In this document: positions 12,701 to 21,954 of the stretch, in pieces
Position numbering within the stretch: position 1 is the first letter of the stretch
Layout of the letters: every line of letters starts with the position of its first letter
Assembly: GCA_037783545.1 (NCBI GenBank)
Contig: JBBELK010000109.1
Location: 2,542,001-2,606,000 of the forward strand
Source: Henricia sp. BOLD:AAB3569
Lineage: Eukaryota > Echinodermata > Asteroidea > Spinulosida > Echinasteridae
DNA: 64,000 bases
Direction: 5' to 3'
Translations under genes and position numbers: made by a program
Notes under the pieces: generated by a model
Told to the model about the DNA's origin: nothing
The model's input: only the letters and a program-made list of their open reading frames with translations
The model's database searches: none

Positions 12701-15700
12701 AAATGTGAGGCGGTGCACAATAGAGGGCACTCTTTTAGCTGCCGCAGAAAAAAAAGGATTGACGCGCGCGCCGACCAGAGACAGAACAGCATTTTTTTTG
12801 CCTTATTCATTGTATATGCATTGGTTTTACCCCTCTCAATAGTCCGGTCTTTTGAAGAGCGCTATAATAAGAGTTTACTGTAAATAAGATAATTGTTCCC
12901 CTTTTTCCCTCACAGCTGAGCGAAGAGATCGCCCACAAGCATGCCGCCGAGGACGAAATGGCCCGCGTCCGTCAAGAGCTGTACCTCGAGGAGCAAGAAG
13001 AAGACGAGAGAAAGAAAGAACTTGCTGAAATCGAGCGACGTTTTAGGCAACGCCTGGACTTGCAGCGGACACACCGGGAGCAGCTCATGCTGAAGGAGAT
13101 GAGAAGGGAGGCGGAGGACCAGGAGGAGGAGCAGTTCAAGCAACGGGTACGGAAAGTTTGCGTTTAACCACTTGTTGACAGTGTTGTAGCAGTTGTACTT
13201 GGGTCTTTCTATAACATATACTTGTAGATGCCTTTATATTCATTAAAGGGTCAAACCGGCTTTGTTGGGCTATTTTGGGCTCAAAATGGACCCGTAATAG
13301 ATTCTGAAGGCCCTTCCGAAATAAACTGAACAGATCCTAAAAAGAAACAAAAAACGGAGGTCATGTGATTTATCCGAACCAGATTCTGGTTCCCAAAAAT
13401 CACATGGTCTTGTGAGTTAGTTTTGTGTCCAGCTGCATGAAAGTTTATTACTGCAGCACTGCACCAAATTCAACTCTGATTTTTCCTCAGTATTTATAAG
13501 TAATTGACAAAAAGAGAGACTATTTATACAGGTTATGAAACAAAGTTAAACCTAAGTATGAAAATTTGAACATAAACTTTTGATTTGAGAGCTACATGTA
13601 GTCCGAAGAACGGGAGCTACGGTGGAGTGTAGGATATTTGCCCCACGCAGCACGGCAAATAGTCTGAGTGCACACACTGCATGCTACCGGCAAAGATTTA
13701 CATACATACATATGGAGTTCAATAGGCTGTTAAGAGGCTCTATGAAATTGGGCCCTGGCTATTTCATTGAGACCGTAACGGTAAGCACTGAAAAACGTTT
13801 AACTTCAGAGGCAAAATGTGCTAAAAACAACGCCATTTTTAGGCACTCGCATGCTTTAAAAAGCATCTTACAACCATGAAGTAGCAGTAATGTTTTAAAA
13901 TAGCACAACTTTTCTGCTGCAGTAAGCACGCTAATGCTTAAGCAGCGCCATGAAATTGGCCCCTGGTTGCTGATAATGACCTGATACTGCTTTGTGTAGT
14001 TCAGTAAAACTCCCTAAAATCCTGGACAGTAAACTTTGCCATTTCACCATTTCCTACAGATCTTGCTGCACACATCATACTTATTCAAAGTGCACGATGG
14101 GTTGTTTATCTTTGATGTACATGTATGTATGTGCGCATTATACATGCATTGTACGTGCACGCACTGGGGTAAACTTCCGCGCATTTTTGCGTCGTTTGCT
14201 TTTTGGGCATGTACAACTTTTGCGTGTGCGAATTTTCCATGTCTGACGAAGTCCACACTAGAAAGTGTTTTCCCAAGACACTAGACTTGATGTCAAGTCT
14301 GTAACTAGACCGGTTGGTTCGTAAACCGCAGCAGCGTAGTCGCGAATGGACTGGGAACAAGTCTAATCGACCTCTAGTTACAGACTTGAGAAACCTGTTT
14401 CCGTTTTGTACACGGTCTATGGAGTTTGCTACCAGAATTGGACTTAGAGAGCTGATTGGTCGAAACGCAGGACAACATTAATATTCATGTTACTCCTCTG
14501 ACTTGTTCTATGGTAACTGCGTGATTATATATTACGCGCCATGAATGCATTGATATTGGCGCGAATACAGGTTTCTCAAGTCTCTAGACAGGTACTATTC
14601 ATAACAACGACTGTTGCGTGTGGGGATTATAGGCGTCAGACGAACCAAATACGACTGTCTAGAGACTTGACCTCAAGTCTACCAAGACACATGCTGACAA
14701 ACCCCATTATGCTTGGTGGGATTTAAACCGAAGACTTCTGACTCTCTGGGCAGCGAATTTTGTTTACAGCGTCTTGAGAGGAGACTATATCATAGGTTAG
14801 GGTTGGTTATTTTTAAGGAATTTAGGGTTTTGAATGCGGTAGGTTTGCAACCAGCTTCGTGGTCTGGTTAGGAGAGAGCTCGACTTGCAATCAGAAAGTC
14901 CTTGGTTTTTTATAACTTTCTCGGTTTCTTCTTTTTCTCTAATAGTGAGAGTAAGAGTTCTGACCATTTCCAAGATTGTCACTTAAGAAGTATCAGTCAT
15001 TGGAAACTTAGTAGACTCTATTCGGGTTGAAAAGTTGGGGTGTACCCCACGCTACGGTGTAAAGAAAAAAACACGCCTCTGGGCAGATGCTCTACCAGCT
15101 GAGCTATGAGGCACAGTGGTATTCTCCTTCGGTCACATTTTTGATATGAACCCAATAGTAATCAGAGCTGCAACTCTGTTTATATTTATCCTTCAGATGC
15201 TGGCAAAGTTCGCAGAGGATGACCGTATCGAACAGATGAACAACCAGAAACGTCGCATGAAGCAACTAGAGCACAAACGAGCCGTGGAGAAACTGATCGA
15301 GGAACGACGCGCACAGTTTGCAGCGGTCAAACAGCAGGAACTGGACGATCGACGCGAGGAGGAGATGGTGGAGAGATTGCGGCAGGAAATCATCGAAGAG
15401 GAACGACAGAAACTGCTCCGAGAGCATGCATCGAAGCTGCTGGGATATCTACCAAAGGTTGGTGGCGTCTTTAGTTGTTACTCTGGGCGACTCGGTATTT
15501 GGTGTGGTGCGTAATCAAAGAAATAAGTGACCAGGGGCCGATTTCACCAAACTCTTATCTTAGGATTGATCCTACATGTAGTATTGGGATCAAGATAAGA
15601 CAAGTAAAATGACCAATCTTAAAGGCACAGGCTTGTCAGCAATGCGCTCGCGCCAAATTCGTGCAACGAAATACGCAGTTCATGCCTTTGCTATGGAGCG

Positions 15701-18342
15701 GCATATTTCGTGGCACGAATTTGGCGCGCGTGCAATGCTGACGAGCCTGTGCCTTTAAGCCGTGTCCGCACTGGACTACTCTTTCGGGAGGTTTTACCGA
15801 GACGATGGAAAATTAAAAATAGCTAAATTTTACTGCTGTCTGCATTTGGACTTTTTGACATGGGAAAATTTTACCGAGATCGTGGGAGAGCATGTGCAGT
15901 GTCCCTTTGCAGTTTGACCTTCACGGCCCAGACATACGCTTCCAGAGGGCTTTTACCGACTTGCTGTGCCTGCACTGGACTTATCGTCGCAGGGAAAAGT
16001 TCCCTGGTCAATTTTCCCGGGCAGCAGTTGGCCAGGAAAAGTAAATGCTGGACTTAGGAAAAGTTACTCAGAGTAAAACGTCCTATAGGCTGTCCGCATT
16101 GGACTTAAAATGGGAAAAGTACCCATCGTCTTGGTAAGTTTTCCTGAAAAAAAGTCCAACGCAGACAGGCCTTTAGCATTTTGTGAATTCGACCCCTGGT
16201 AGGTTGTAATCAAGAATAAGACTGTTCACATTAGGGAAATCATTTGATTGACGAAGATTAGATGACGATTCAGTAATACTGTAAAATAGTGGCCTCACGT
16301 TTCGACCCTAGCAGAATCATCTTCAAAAGCAAAATGACTGAGATATGGAAAAGACATTAAAACATGATGCTGGGGCAAACACAAGGAAAGACAGTCATGC
16401 AGAAAGATGAGTGATGATTAAGTCCATAGTTGTCAACATTTTCACGGTTCTACAAAGCGTAAGGAGGGGGGAGGGGGAGAGGTGATGGGGGGCAGGACCG
16501 TGTAGGATTTTACATGCACTGTAAAATGTTAACATTTTATGGCAAGTGACAAAAAATGTTGATAAGTAGTATTTCAGGGAAGGTAGGAGGGTCTTGAAAA
16601 ATACTACGCTCTGTAGAACTGTGAATATGTTAGACAGCCCCTAAGGAACAAAGGGCTTGTCAATCTGCATGGGGTTGAAAGTTGAACAAAGGGGGGATTA
16701 ATGAATGCCTGGTACTAAGAAGAAGGAACAAACCAACAAACAAAATGGGGGTGAACTAGGAATGAAGGTGGGTGTTGGGTGGGAGGGGAGGTCTAGACAG
16801 AGATGAGAAATAAGGCTTAAAACAAAAATAGAAGTAGGTGGAAATTAGACGAGGAAAATTAATCATTTCCCTCCTGGATGTTGAGACCATGTAGCTAGAT
16901 GCTGCGGAGTCGTTTAATCCAAAGTTTCTCTCTGCTGAGTCAAACAGAGTCTGGGTGATGGCAAAGAGCCTCAATACTCTGTATAATGATTAGCAGAGTT
17001 GAAGTGTTCAAATGGGATGACAGTTCTACTGGTTTTGACTGTGGATCTGTGACAATTTTTTAAAGGCAGAACACATGATTGGTAAACGGTTGCATGATTA
17101 AAACCAACCTGAGCAAAAACCAGCTCCGTACTTCGTCTAACTTTTGAGAAAACAGTCAAAAAAGGCTTTACGGTCATTTTGCCCTAAACCACGGCATGTG
17201 CACAAAGTATTTGGGGGCAAAGTGGCATTCGGACGAAGTGTTGTAAGGAAGAAGTGGTGCAGGGCAAAATAGTTTTTGGGCGAAATTTATTTACATCTCA
17301 TGAGACGAAAAATAAAACCATTTTAGGGGATGTTTACTACCGTCATCATGTTTATATCGTGTAAGTTATGTGTAAATCTGTGAACATTTCTGATTTTCAA
17401 GATTACCAATGATGTGTTGTAACTTTAAGATAAGTTTTCGTCTCTCCCACATACTGAATACCATGTACTCTGCAAGAGATAAGGCATCCTCTTGCAACAG
17501 TGCCCCTTTAACGCACTCCCTAACTCCTGCGTACAGTGGCCCTGTTGAAAAAGGCCCCATTTGGCGGTGAGACTAGCGACATAAATCTTGTCGCCTCTGC
17601 TGGACCAATCAGGACGCTTACAGTGCATTGCAGCACGATTGCAGGCATTCAAATGTAACGCGCGCAGATTGTAAACACCGTGCATGCATGTGATACATGT
17701 ACTCGGTAATGCTGGCCGTTGTCCGCGTCGGCGATTGGCTGCTATTTAAAGCATACTGGGGAATCCGTTCCATTACATTCGTCAGCATGCATCCCTGTTA
17801 TTAATGTGAACAACTGCGGAGTAAATAAGGTTCGTCGTTTGAAAGTTTGGTAGAAATGGGACAGTCATAAGGAACGGAACCCAATACAATTTCTGAAAAG
17901 TATAGAAATTGTTTCTTTTCGGCATAACATGACCGAATTGATTAAATTACATCAACATGACTCGGGCGTGAGTTGGCTCAAGACAACAGCCGGCTCGCTC
18001 CACAGATTTGCGTGTGTTTCCTCAGGGTATTGTTACGTCGCTTTGCAGAGTGGAAATTCCCTGATATCTCAGGATGGAGATAAGGTCGATTCAACAACAG
18101 CTTTCCTAATGTGAACACATGCCTCTTCATTCGACAAAAACTATAATCTTTTCTTTCAATAGCTTCATTGAACGAAGAGATTGCTTGATTCGACGAAGCA
18201 AATTTGCATTCAAATGTATTTTTTCTTCACCTCTCAGGGTGTCATCCGAGACTCCAAGGATCTGGAGCTGTTCGATGATGACTTTAAAAGAAGATACACT
18301 GAAAGACAACAAGACTTCTTTGCCGATGGAGGCTGGGAATAA
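3555..18342 (+). CDS. MNS1: Meiosis-specific nuclear structural protein 1 (MNS1), seven coding exons
   Basis: MNS1 is a coiled-coil protein of ciliary and sperm-flagellar axonemes, a microtubule inner protein also needed for left-right patterning in vertebrates. Seven exons (3555-3770, 6275-6505, 7464-7693, 10475-10691, 12916-13146, 15197-15457, 18238-18342) have AG/GT borders and join in frame to 496 codons; human MNS1 is 495 residues. The protein is almost wholly Glu/Arg/Lys/Gln-rich alpha helix, as expected of the trichohyalin-plectin homology family. Diagnostic blocks include RQQIREN, AEKEAFK, EKQLEEQE, LKEKLMID, KFAEDDRIE, AVEKLIEERR and LLGYLPKGV near the C-terminus. Five of six introns are phase 0; the intron after exon 3 is phase 2. 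The start at 3555 aligns with the vertebrate N-terminus (RRNLT). A non-coding exon may lie upstream, since an acceptor AG sits at 3550-3551. The gene converges with VPS72. Recognition is from memory of the family, without alignment. Confidence 0.93.
3785..3975. repeat. GAGTAC minisatellite next to the exon 1 donor
   Basis: Repeats of CCGAGTAC, with a 29-bp higher-order unit (CGAGTACGAGTACCGAGTAC plus TTCAACATC) seen at least twice around 3898-3970. It starts about 15 bp after the MNS1 exon 1 splice donor. Confidence 0.7.
4628..4932. repeat. Nested inverted repeats
   Basis: ACTATTCTGTCGGTC (about 4640) is mirrored by GACCGACAGAATAGT (about 4851). This is followed by a tight hairpin at 4866-4925 built from AGAGTCCCTCGAAC and its complement. 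A related hairpin forms the centre of the 974-bp palindrome at 47881-48854, so the two belong to one foldback family. Confidence 0.5.
4951..5181. mobile_element. Palindromic element, arms about 100 bp
   Basis: The left arm GATGTAGCCCAAAGCTGGAG and its reverse complement at the right end enclose a second mirrored block (GGTGGCCCAAGGAGAACGTC). No coding content. It lies within MNS1 intron 1. Confidence 0.65.
5444..5625 (+). mobile_element. Degenerate tRNA-derived SINE
   Basis: GGTACCGTGGCCAAGTGG resembles the acceptor stem and A box of a class II tRNA. The body (CTCTTAACCACAATTGCTCC, GTAAAGCCGTTGGTCCAGT) matches the better preserved SINE at 28349-28686. The B box is eroded. Confidence 0.6.
6275..6505 (+). 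CDS. MNS1: MNS1 coding exon 2 (residues 73-149)
   Basis: A pyrimidine-rich acceptor ends in AATGAAG at 6274 and the donor GTAGGC starts at 6506, both phase 0. The exon encodes the strongly conserved RQQIREN...ELEARLKAGYMNRER block. Confidence 0.92.
6690..7050 (+). repeat. Dispersed repeat, uninterrupted copy
   Basis: It shares ATCGCTTTCAAGA, CCCACAGTAATGAAA, CTGGGAGAATCCTG, CTAGAAGTGCAGG-like and GCAGTC...ACAAGAGGTG blocks in the same order with 57478-57960. There the second copy is interrupted by a 139-bp palindromic MITE. It is probably an old transposon remnant, and no open frame is shared. Confidence 0.5.
7180..7380 (+). mobile_element. SINE 3'-body fragment
   Basis: GGTACCTGTGCCCTTGAGCA and CCCAGAGCATTCTTCCG match the body of the SINE at 28349. 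The following CTGTCGGCTGCCAATAGTGC part resembles 5811-5935. The tRNA-like head is missing. Confidence 0.45.
7464..7693 (+). CDS. MNS1: MNS1 coding exon 3 (residues 150-226)
   Basis: The acceptor TTTGTAG ends at 7463 and the donor GTCAGA starts at 7694. The exon ends in phase 2, with the arginine codon completed by exon 4. It encodes AREAEIARTMQ and the KQLEEQERKRQ, LKEKLMIDAIVRKI blocks that are nearly identical to vertebrate MNS1. Confidence 0.92.
7745..8170. mobile_element. CAACTG-rich foldback element
   Basis: Dense CAACTG/CAGTTG words, often as CAACTGATCAGTTG, alternate with CGCACATCGAC, giving many alternative hairpins. A related longer copy is at 20160-20990. No coding sequence. It lies in MNS1 intron 3. 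Confidence 0.6.
8622..8690. mobile_element. Partial copy of the TTAA-target palindromic MITE
   Basis: It carries one arm of the family (AAAGGCACAGATTCGTC and GCCAAATTCGTGCCACGAAA) with TTAA immediately outside. The second arm is missing. Confidence 0.6.
8839..9033. mobile_element. 195-bp palindromic element
   Basis: AGACTTGCCCAAGTCTGACT at the left is mirrored at the right. A second mirrored block (CCTGTGTTTGGTCTGTAATG) and CACTAGTGGCCTGTCTAAT lie inside, around a short pyrimidine-rich loop. Confidence 0.7.
9034..9700. repeat. Intronic stretch with one dispersed repeat
   Basis: No gene is seen. At about 9580-9635, TCTAGAAAAATATCAATTCA with a nearby CGAGGTGCCACAC reappears in inverse orientation at 19350-19405, marking an old dispersed repeat. 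The rest is unremarkable intron. Confidence 0.35.
10205..10437 (-). mobile_element. tRNA-derived SINE, minus orientation
   Basis: Read on the minus strand, it starts ATGGCGGAGCGGTCTAGTGG (A box) and then GGTTTGAATCCCGGTCC (B box). CCTTGAGCAAGGTAC follows, the conserved body word also found in the SINEs at 28349 and 29806. It ends just upstream of MNS1 exon 4. Confidence 0.7.
10475..10691 (+). CDS. MNS1: MNS1 coding exon 4 (residues 226-298)
   Basis: The acceptor TTGAACAG ends at 10474 and the donor GTAAGT starts at 10692. The exon encodes REHEIYLMKQ and RYIEDFKTAREEWKKKEE, then LEFAKMQQEREEE. This matches the human RRYIEEF and IIEFANMQQQREE segments. Confidence 0.92.
11361..11488. mobile_element. 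MITE of the GTCCGCATTGGACTT family (short copy)
   Basis: GTGTCCGCATTGGACT and its reverse complement AGTCCAATGCGGAC are repeated at and near both ends. Longer copies are at 15754-16175 and 32990-33366. Confidence 0.6.
11602..12189 (+). mobile_element. 590-bp element, copy 1
   Basis: It starts CATCCTCTTGCAACAGTGCC and ends CTGAGATCTCAGGATG, so the ends form a 6-bp CATCCT/AGGATG inverted repeat. It is very similar along its whole length to copy 2 at 17485-18076. It contains no long open frame. No target duplication is visible at this copy, suggesting that a flank has changed. It lies in MNS1 intron 4. Confidence 0.75.
12916..13146 (+). CDS. MNS1: MNS1 coding exon 5 (residues 299-375)
   Basis: The acceptor CCCTCACAG ends at 12915 and the donor GTACGG starts at 13147, phase 0. 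It encodes ARVRQELYLEEQ, matching human EQVRQELYQEEQ, followed by a highly charged helix. Confidence 0.92.
14272..14690. mobile_element. Nested foldback with CAAGTCT repeats
   Basis: The outer arms are CCAAGACACTAGACTTGA on the left and its approximate complement near 14660-14690. Inner hairpins form from AAGTCTGTAACTAGA and TCTAGTTACAGACTT (14296-14388). A second inner hairpin forms from CAAGTCTCTAGACAG and CTGTCTAGAGACTTG. No coding content is visible. Confidence 0.55.
15060..15116 (-). mobile_element. Possible tRNA-like SINE head
   Basis: On the minus strand GCCTCATAGCTCAGCTGGTA then GAGCATCTGCCCAGAGGC reads like the 5' half of a Lys/Ala-type tRNA. No matching 3' half folds to a full cloverleaf, so I treat it as a SINE head fragment, not a tRNA gene. 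Confidence 0.4.
15197..15457 (+). CDS. MNS1: MNS1 coding exon 6 (residues 376-462)
   Basis: The acceptor TATCCTTCAG ends at 15196 and the donor GTTGGT starts at 15458, phase 0. It encodes MLAKFAEDDRIEQMN, KRRMKQLEHKRAVEKLIEER and HASKLLGYLPK, the best conserved part of the family. Confidence 0.94.
15620..15758. mobile_element. TTAA-target palindromic MITE
   Basis: The ends are AGGCACAGGCTTGTCAGC and its complement, with TTAA on both sides. The inner palindrome contains CCAAATTCGTG and ACGAAATACGCAG. Copies or fragments also occur at 8622, 41565, 53157 and 57610. Confidence 0.75.
15754..16175. mobile_element. MITE of the GTCCGCATTGGACTT family (long copy)
   Basis: It begins GCCGTGTCCGCACTGGACT and ends AAGTCCAACGCAGACAGGC. 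Several internal copies of the TCCGCATTGGACTT word appear in both orientations. It abuts the preceding MITE. Confidence 0.6.
16979..17420. mobile_element. Copy of the AACACATGATTGGTAAAC element, diverged
   Basis: The stretch carries AGGCAGAACACATGATTGGT, AAAACCAACCTGAGCAAAAA and TTTACGGTCATTTTGCCC, in the order seen in the full copy at 31682-32160. The left part is decayed. Confidence 0.5.
17485..18076 (+). mobile_element. 590-bp element, copy 2, with 9-bp target duplication
   Basis: It has the same ends as copy 1 (CATCCTCTTG ... CTCAGGATG). It is flanked by perfect 9-bp direct repeats GAGATAAGG at 17476-17484 and 18077-18085, which fixes the borders. It holds no transposase and lies in MNS1 intron 6, about 160 bp before the last exon. 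Confidence 0.85.
18238..18342 (+). CDS. MNS1: MNS1 coding exon 7 (residues 463-496 and stop)
   Basis: The acceptor CACCTCTCAG ends at 18237. The exon encodes GVIRDSKDLELFDDDFKRRY and ends in GGWE-stop. The TAA stop lies inside an AATAAA hexamer at 18338-18343; whether this serves as the poly(A) signal is uncertain. Confidence 0.92.
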   Translation, partial: GVIRDSKDLELFDDDFKRRYTERQQDFFADGGWE

Positions 18343-18552
18343 ATTGCGCTTAATTCGTAACTCTTCCGCTGCAGCAGTTTGAGTTAAACGTCAACTTCTG
18401 GCCACAAGCCACTGGCCTTTGTTGACATACTTCACAGACATTGTGTAAATTCTGTAGTGTAAAACTAATTCCTGTATTCATAGACTAAATGGGATTATGA
18501 TTCACCTGGACAAAGAAAGTCACCAGTGTCTTTCAAATGACCCATTACACCG

Positions 18553-18965
18553 TGTTTACACTGGTCCCGAGCTCGGGATCAAGATTGGTCCCCTGATAAG
18601 AATGCGTCAGTGTTGACTGCAATGATCCTGAGTGCCGCGTTTACATTCCGTAGTTGATCTCGAGCGCGGTGCCAGAAGCTGCAGTCCAAGGTTATGCCCT
18701 ATGTGTGTATGGGTTGTGCGTGTACAGTGTACAAGGCTACTTGAATTTCGCGGGCTTTCCCCCCGCTACGGCTGTGGAGCAGATGCGGTAAGATTAATTG
18801 CTTATCTAACTGCAAACTGATCCTGAGCTCGGGATCGAACCCTTCGCCAACGCGAGACCAAAATCTCGGGGTCTGATCCGGGGCCAATTTGGTCCCGAGA
18901 GCGTTTACACTCAGTTTGTGATCCGGGGCTGATCCCGAGCTTGGGATCAAGTGTTAGTGTAAACC
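18553..18965. mobile_element. Foldback MITE with GATCCCGAGC repeats
   Basis: GTTTACACTGGTCCCGAGCT at the left and AGTGTTAGTGTAAACC at the right form the ends. GAGCTCGGGATC and GATCCCGAGC words recur inside in both orientations. It lies just past the MNS1 3' end. Confidence 0.6.
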
Positions 18966-19098
18966 ATAATCATCCAAAATAGGGTGGCAATAGAAATTTT
19001 TTTGTGGTTTCTCTGTGCCCGAGCAAGTCTTGTTTCAGGTCACACCTCCGGAGACCAGTCGGGGAATGGCAATGGGGTTTTAACAATTTTTACAAACT

Positions 19099-19223
19099 CA
19101 GTGGTGGATCCAGCATCAATAAAATACAGGAATACTACGGAGTTCAGGGGGTTAAAACTCCTGCTTTCACTTTGTATTCCTGTATTTTATCGTGCCCATT
19201 TTTTCCCCATTTGGTAGATCCAC
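19099..19223. mobile_element. CAGTGG palindromic MITE, diverged copy
   Basis: The order CAGTGGTGGATCCAGC, AAAATACAGGAATAC, GTATTCCTGTATTTTA, TAGATCCAC matches the clean copy at 32806-32920. Confidence 0.6.
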
Positions 19224-19869
19224 AAAAATGGGTAAAAACAGTCATTCATGGAAGTTCAGAGTGCTAAAATTTTTCACTAAGAATAATAATCTAAACAAGA
19301 GCCTGCTAAGATGAAGGTCAGTAAGACTTCTGTTGTCCGTGCGTTTGGGTGTGGCACCTCGGGGGAACAAAAAATTTGAATTGATATTTTTCTAGAAACG
19401 TAAAAGTCAACAGGAAAGAAATTGAACAATTACTGTCACTATTTTGAATTATTGACGATCATTCAACTCAACGGCGTTATTCACAGGGTTGCCGATGTCT
19501 AAAATACAAAGTACATGTATGTTGTTTTTTCGTTGAAATAAAGTGAATGCTAAGAACCACGGAAAATATAACTTTGACATTTGCGAAATCAGGGACTTAT
19601 TCAGACAGAATGTGGTGTGGACCATGAAAGACCATGCCAAGAGCTAGCTGTTTTATACACAGCACGATATGTGGCAAAGGGACTCCCCCACATACCTCAA
19701 CACACTCTTCCCTTTTGTTAACGCACCAACCGCTCCCCAAAACTGAAAGGAATTCCTTGGATGTTTGAGACACAATAGGGGAACAATTGTAGGGGGATAC
19801 TCTCTGCTACATATCGTGCTGCATGGTCTCCAATGAGTTTGCTCAAGCAGGATACGATCAGCGCTTCTT

Positions 19870-20110
19870 GCGAAGGGTACAGGTGTAAGTCACAAAACCG
19901 TGAGTTGGCATTTGAAGAATTTGGCTCGAAATCGTGCAAACCAGCGGAAAAAGTCTCCCCATACCAGCTATGAAAATCAAAAGCCTGGCATAAAAAACGT
20001 GAATGGGACAACTGGGTACCAAGCGTTATTCTCAGACGAATCTACCATCCAGCAGTTCATCTTCTTAGCAATCTCTTGTTCAGAGTATTCTTGGTGAACA
20101 AGCACATTTT
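19870..20110 (+). pseudogene. Decayed Tc1/mariner-superfamily transposase fragment
   Basis: A plus-strand frame around 19900-20097 contains FSDESTIQQF, the region around the first catalytic aspartate in Tc1-like transposases. It is preceded by a basic stretch (ARNRANQRKKS) and, one frame over, KKREWDNWVPS. The frame changes and stop codons mean it is not functional. No second or third catalytic block was found. Confidence 0.4.
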
Positions 20111-20159
20111 GAGACTTTCAAATGAGACAAAAGGCAAAATGTGGCGTAATAAAGTTAAG

Positions 20160-20990
20160 CATAGCGTACATCGACATCGCGGCAACTAGTACCCAGTTGC
20201 GGTCAGTTGCACGTGTGTATCTGATCACGTGCGCGCACATCGACAGCAACTGCAAGCAACAGTTGCTTCCAGTTGCAAGGTCAATGTACTCTAGGCTTTA
20301 CCGAGTTGCCATGTCGATGTGCGAGTTCTGGAAATGTAGACATGGCTGGATGCTCCCAGTTGCCGCTAGTTGCACAACTAATCAGTGGCACAACTAATCA
20401 GTTGCTGTTGATGAGCGCGCTACGCACACATTGACATTAACTGATCAGTTGAGTTGCTTCCAGTTGCAATGTCGATGTTAAAGCCTTGCGTACATACTGG
20501 CAACTCGCAGCAACTGATCAGTTGCTTAGAAAGGTTGATGTACGCGCACTTGGAACTACATGTACATGTTCTGGCAACTAAACAAATCCCAGTTGCTGAT
20601 GTTCTACTTTCTAAAGTTTCTGGCAACAGTTACATATATACCCAGTTGTCTTGGAAATGTAGGCATGACTGGATGCTCCCAGTTGCCGTCGATGAGTGCT
20701 CTACGCACACATCGACAGCAACTGATCAGGGGCCAATTTCATAAAACGGTTTAGCAGAAAAATTTGCTTAATCCAAAATTGGATTAATAGTCAAAATTGC
20801 ATGTCACCTTTTGTTTTTCACAAGAATATCTGCTATTCTTTCTAAGAACACAAGTTGACATACAATTTCGACTATTAACCCAATTTTATAAAGCAAACAA
20901 ATTTTGAATTAAGCAAATTTTTCTGCTAAACAGCTTTTTGAAATTGGCCCCAGTTCAGTTGCTTCCATGTCGATGTACGCTAGATGGTGC
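20160..20990. mobile_element. CAACTG-rich foldback element, long copy with an insertion
   Basis: It starts CATAGCGTACATCGACATCG and ends near CATGTCGATGTACGCTAG. It is packed with CAACTGATCAGTTGC-type palindromes and is related to 7745-8170. It is interrupted by the MITE at 20730-20950. Confidence 0.65.
20730..20950. mobile_element. GGGCCAATTTCA MITE nested in the CAACTG element
   Basis: The ends GGGCCAATTTCATAAAA and TTTTTGAAATTGGCCC are inverted, with inner mirrored TTTAGCAGAAAAATTTGCTT. It is flanked by a 3-bp CAG duplication (20727-20729 and 20951-20953). Removing it restores an ordinary CAACTGATCAGTT stretch. Confidence 0.75.
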
Positions 20991-21092
20991 AATATCATTC
21001 AATTATGATGCAATCATCACTACATTCAGAAGAAAAAATGTACTTTTTCTTAAACATTTGGCCACGACTGTAGATGTCCACAGCTACCAATA

Positions 21093-21582
21093 GACCGATC
21101 CAGTAAGCTCCGCCCATTTTGGAATTGACCAATCACAGCCTCGGGTTCAGGTAACCAAAATCTTTGGTTACCCGAGTCCTCAATTTTTATCAGCGCAGAG
21201 GACCCTAGCCGGTTTAAATCGGATTGTATAAGACTATCCCAACCTACTTTTTATCCCTTCATAATTGTGTTTTTGTGTAAACATGAAAAACTCACCAAAA
21301 TTAGCTTGTCGTTTTGCTATGTTGTGCATTCACTGCGTTCTAGATCTGTGTTGATATGTTTTTGTCCGATCGCTCGCGTAATGCAGGCGTGTTGTACGTG
21401 CACGCACACGACCGGATACTTAAGTGCACATTTTGCTTTCGAGCGTGCAGTTTCTGTGTGCGTGTGCGTGTTTCAATACGCGCTGACCAGGGCGCGGCCA
21501 CGCGACTCTACTGCACACGTGCTTCACATGTGTGGCATGTTGCTAGGCAATTTCTAAATGGGCGGAGCTTACTGGATCAGTC
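21093..21582. mobile_element. 490-bp TA-flanked MITE
   Basis: The terminal repeats GACCGATCCAGTAAGCTCCG and CGGAGCTTACTGGATCAGTC are flanked by TA on both sides, the Tc1/mariner target signature. The middle (about 21240-21480) resembles 31400-31660 and contains many ACGTGCACGCAC words. Confidence 0.65.
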
Positions 21583-21954
21583 TATTAAAAAACATCCGTC
21601 CAATACTGTGTGTGTGTATATATTTGTGTGAGGGTAGACCTTTCTTCAAAATTTAACAGTGTACAAATGTAACATTTGAAGCTATTAAAAACAGGTGTAC
21701 ACAAACTTGGTTTCTCACCGTTTGTTGAAAATATTTTATTTTAAAAAGCCAACACAGTGTTGAACACACATCAAATGTTTTCCTTGTTATCAGCAGAATC
21801 TTGTATTAACAGTACTTTTATTATTTAAGTCAGACTGTATTATATTAGGCATCCAGAATTTTCCAGCAAACAGATTTCGTTCTACTCTAACAATCATATA
21901 AAATACCTCCCCAAAATACTATCCATGGGAAGAAAACTTCTTGTCCATCTCCAC

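Noticed and set aside
11602-18076. The two 590-bp direct repeats as LTRs of one retroelement
   Set aside because: The ends are CATCCT/AGGATG, not TG...CA. MNS1 exons 5 and 6 lie between the copies, and copy 2 has its own 9-bp duplication.
19718-20011. 97-codon minus-strand frame
   Set aside because: It is opposite the plus-strand transposase remnant, and no family features are seen.
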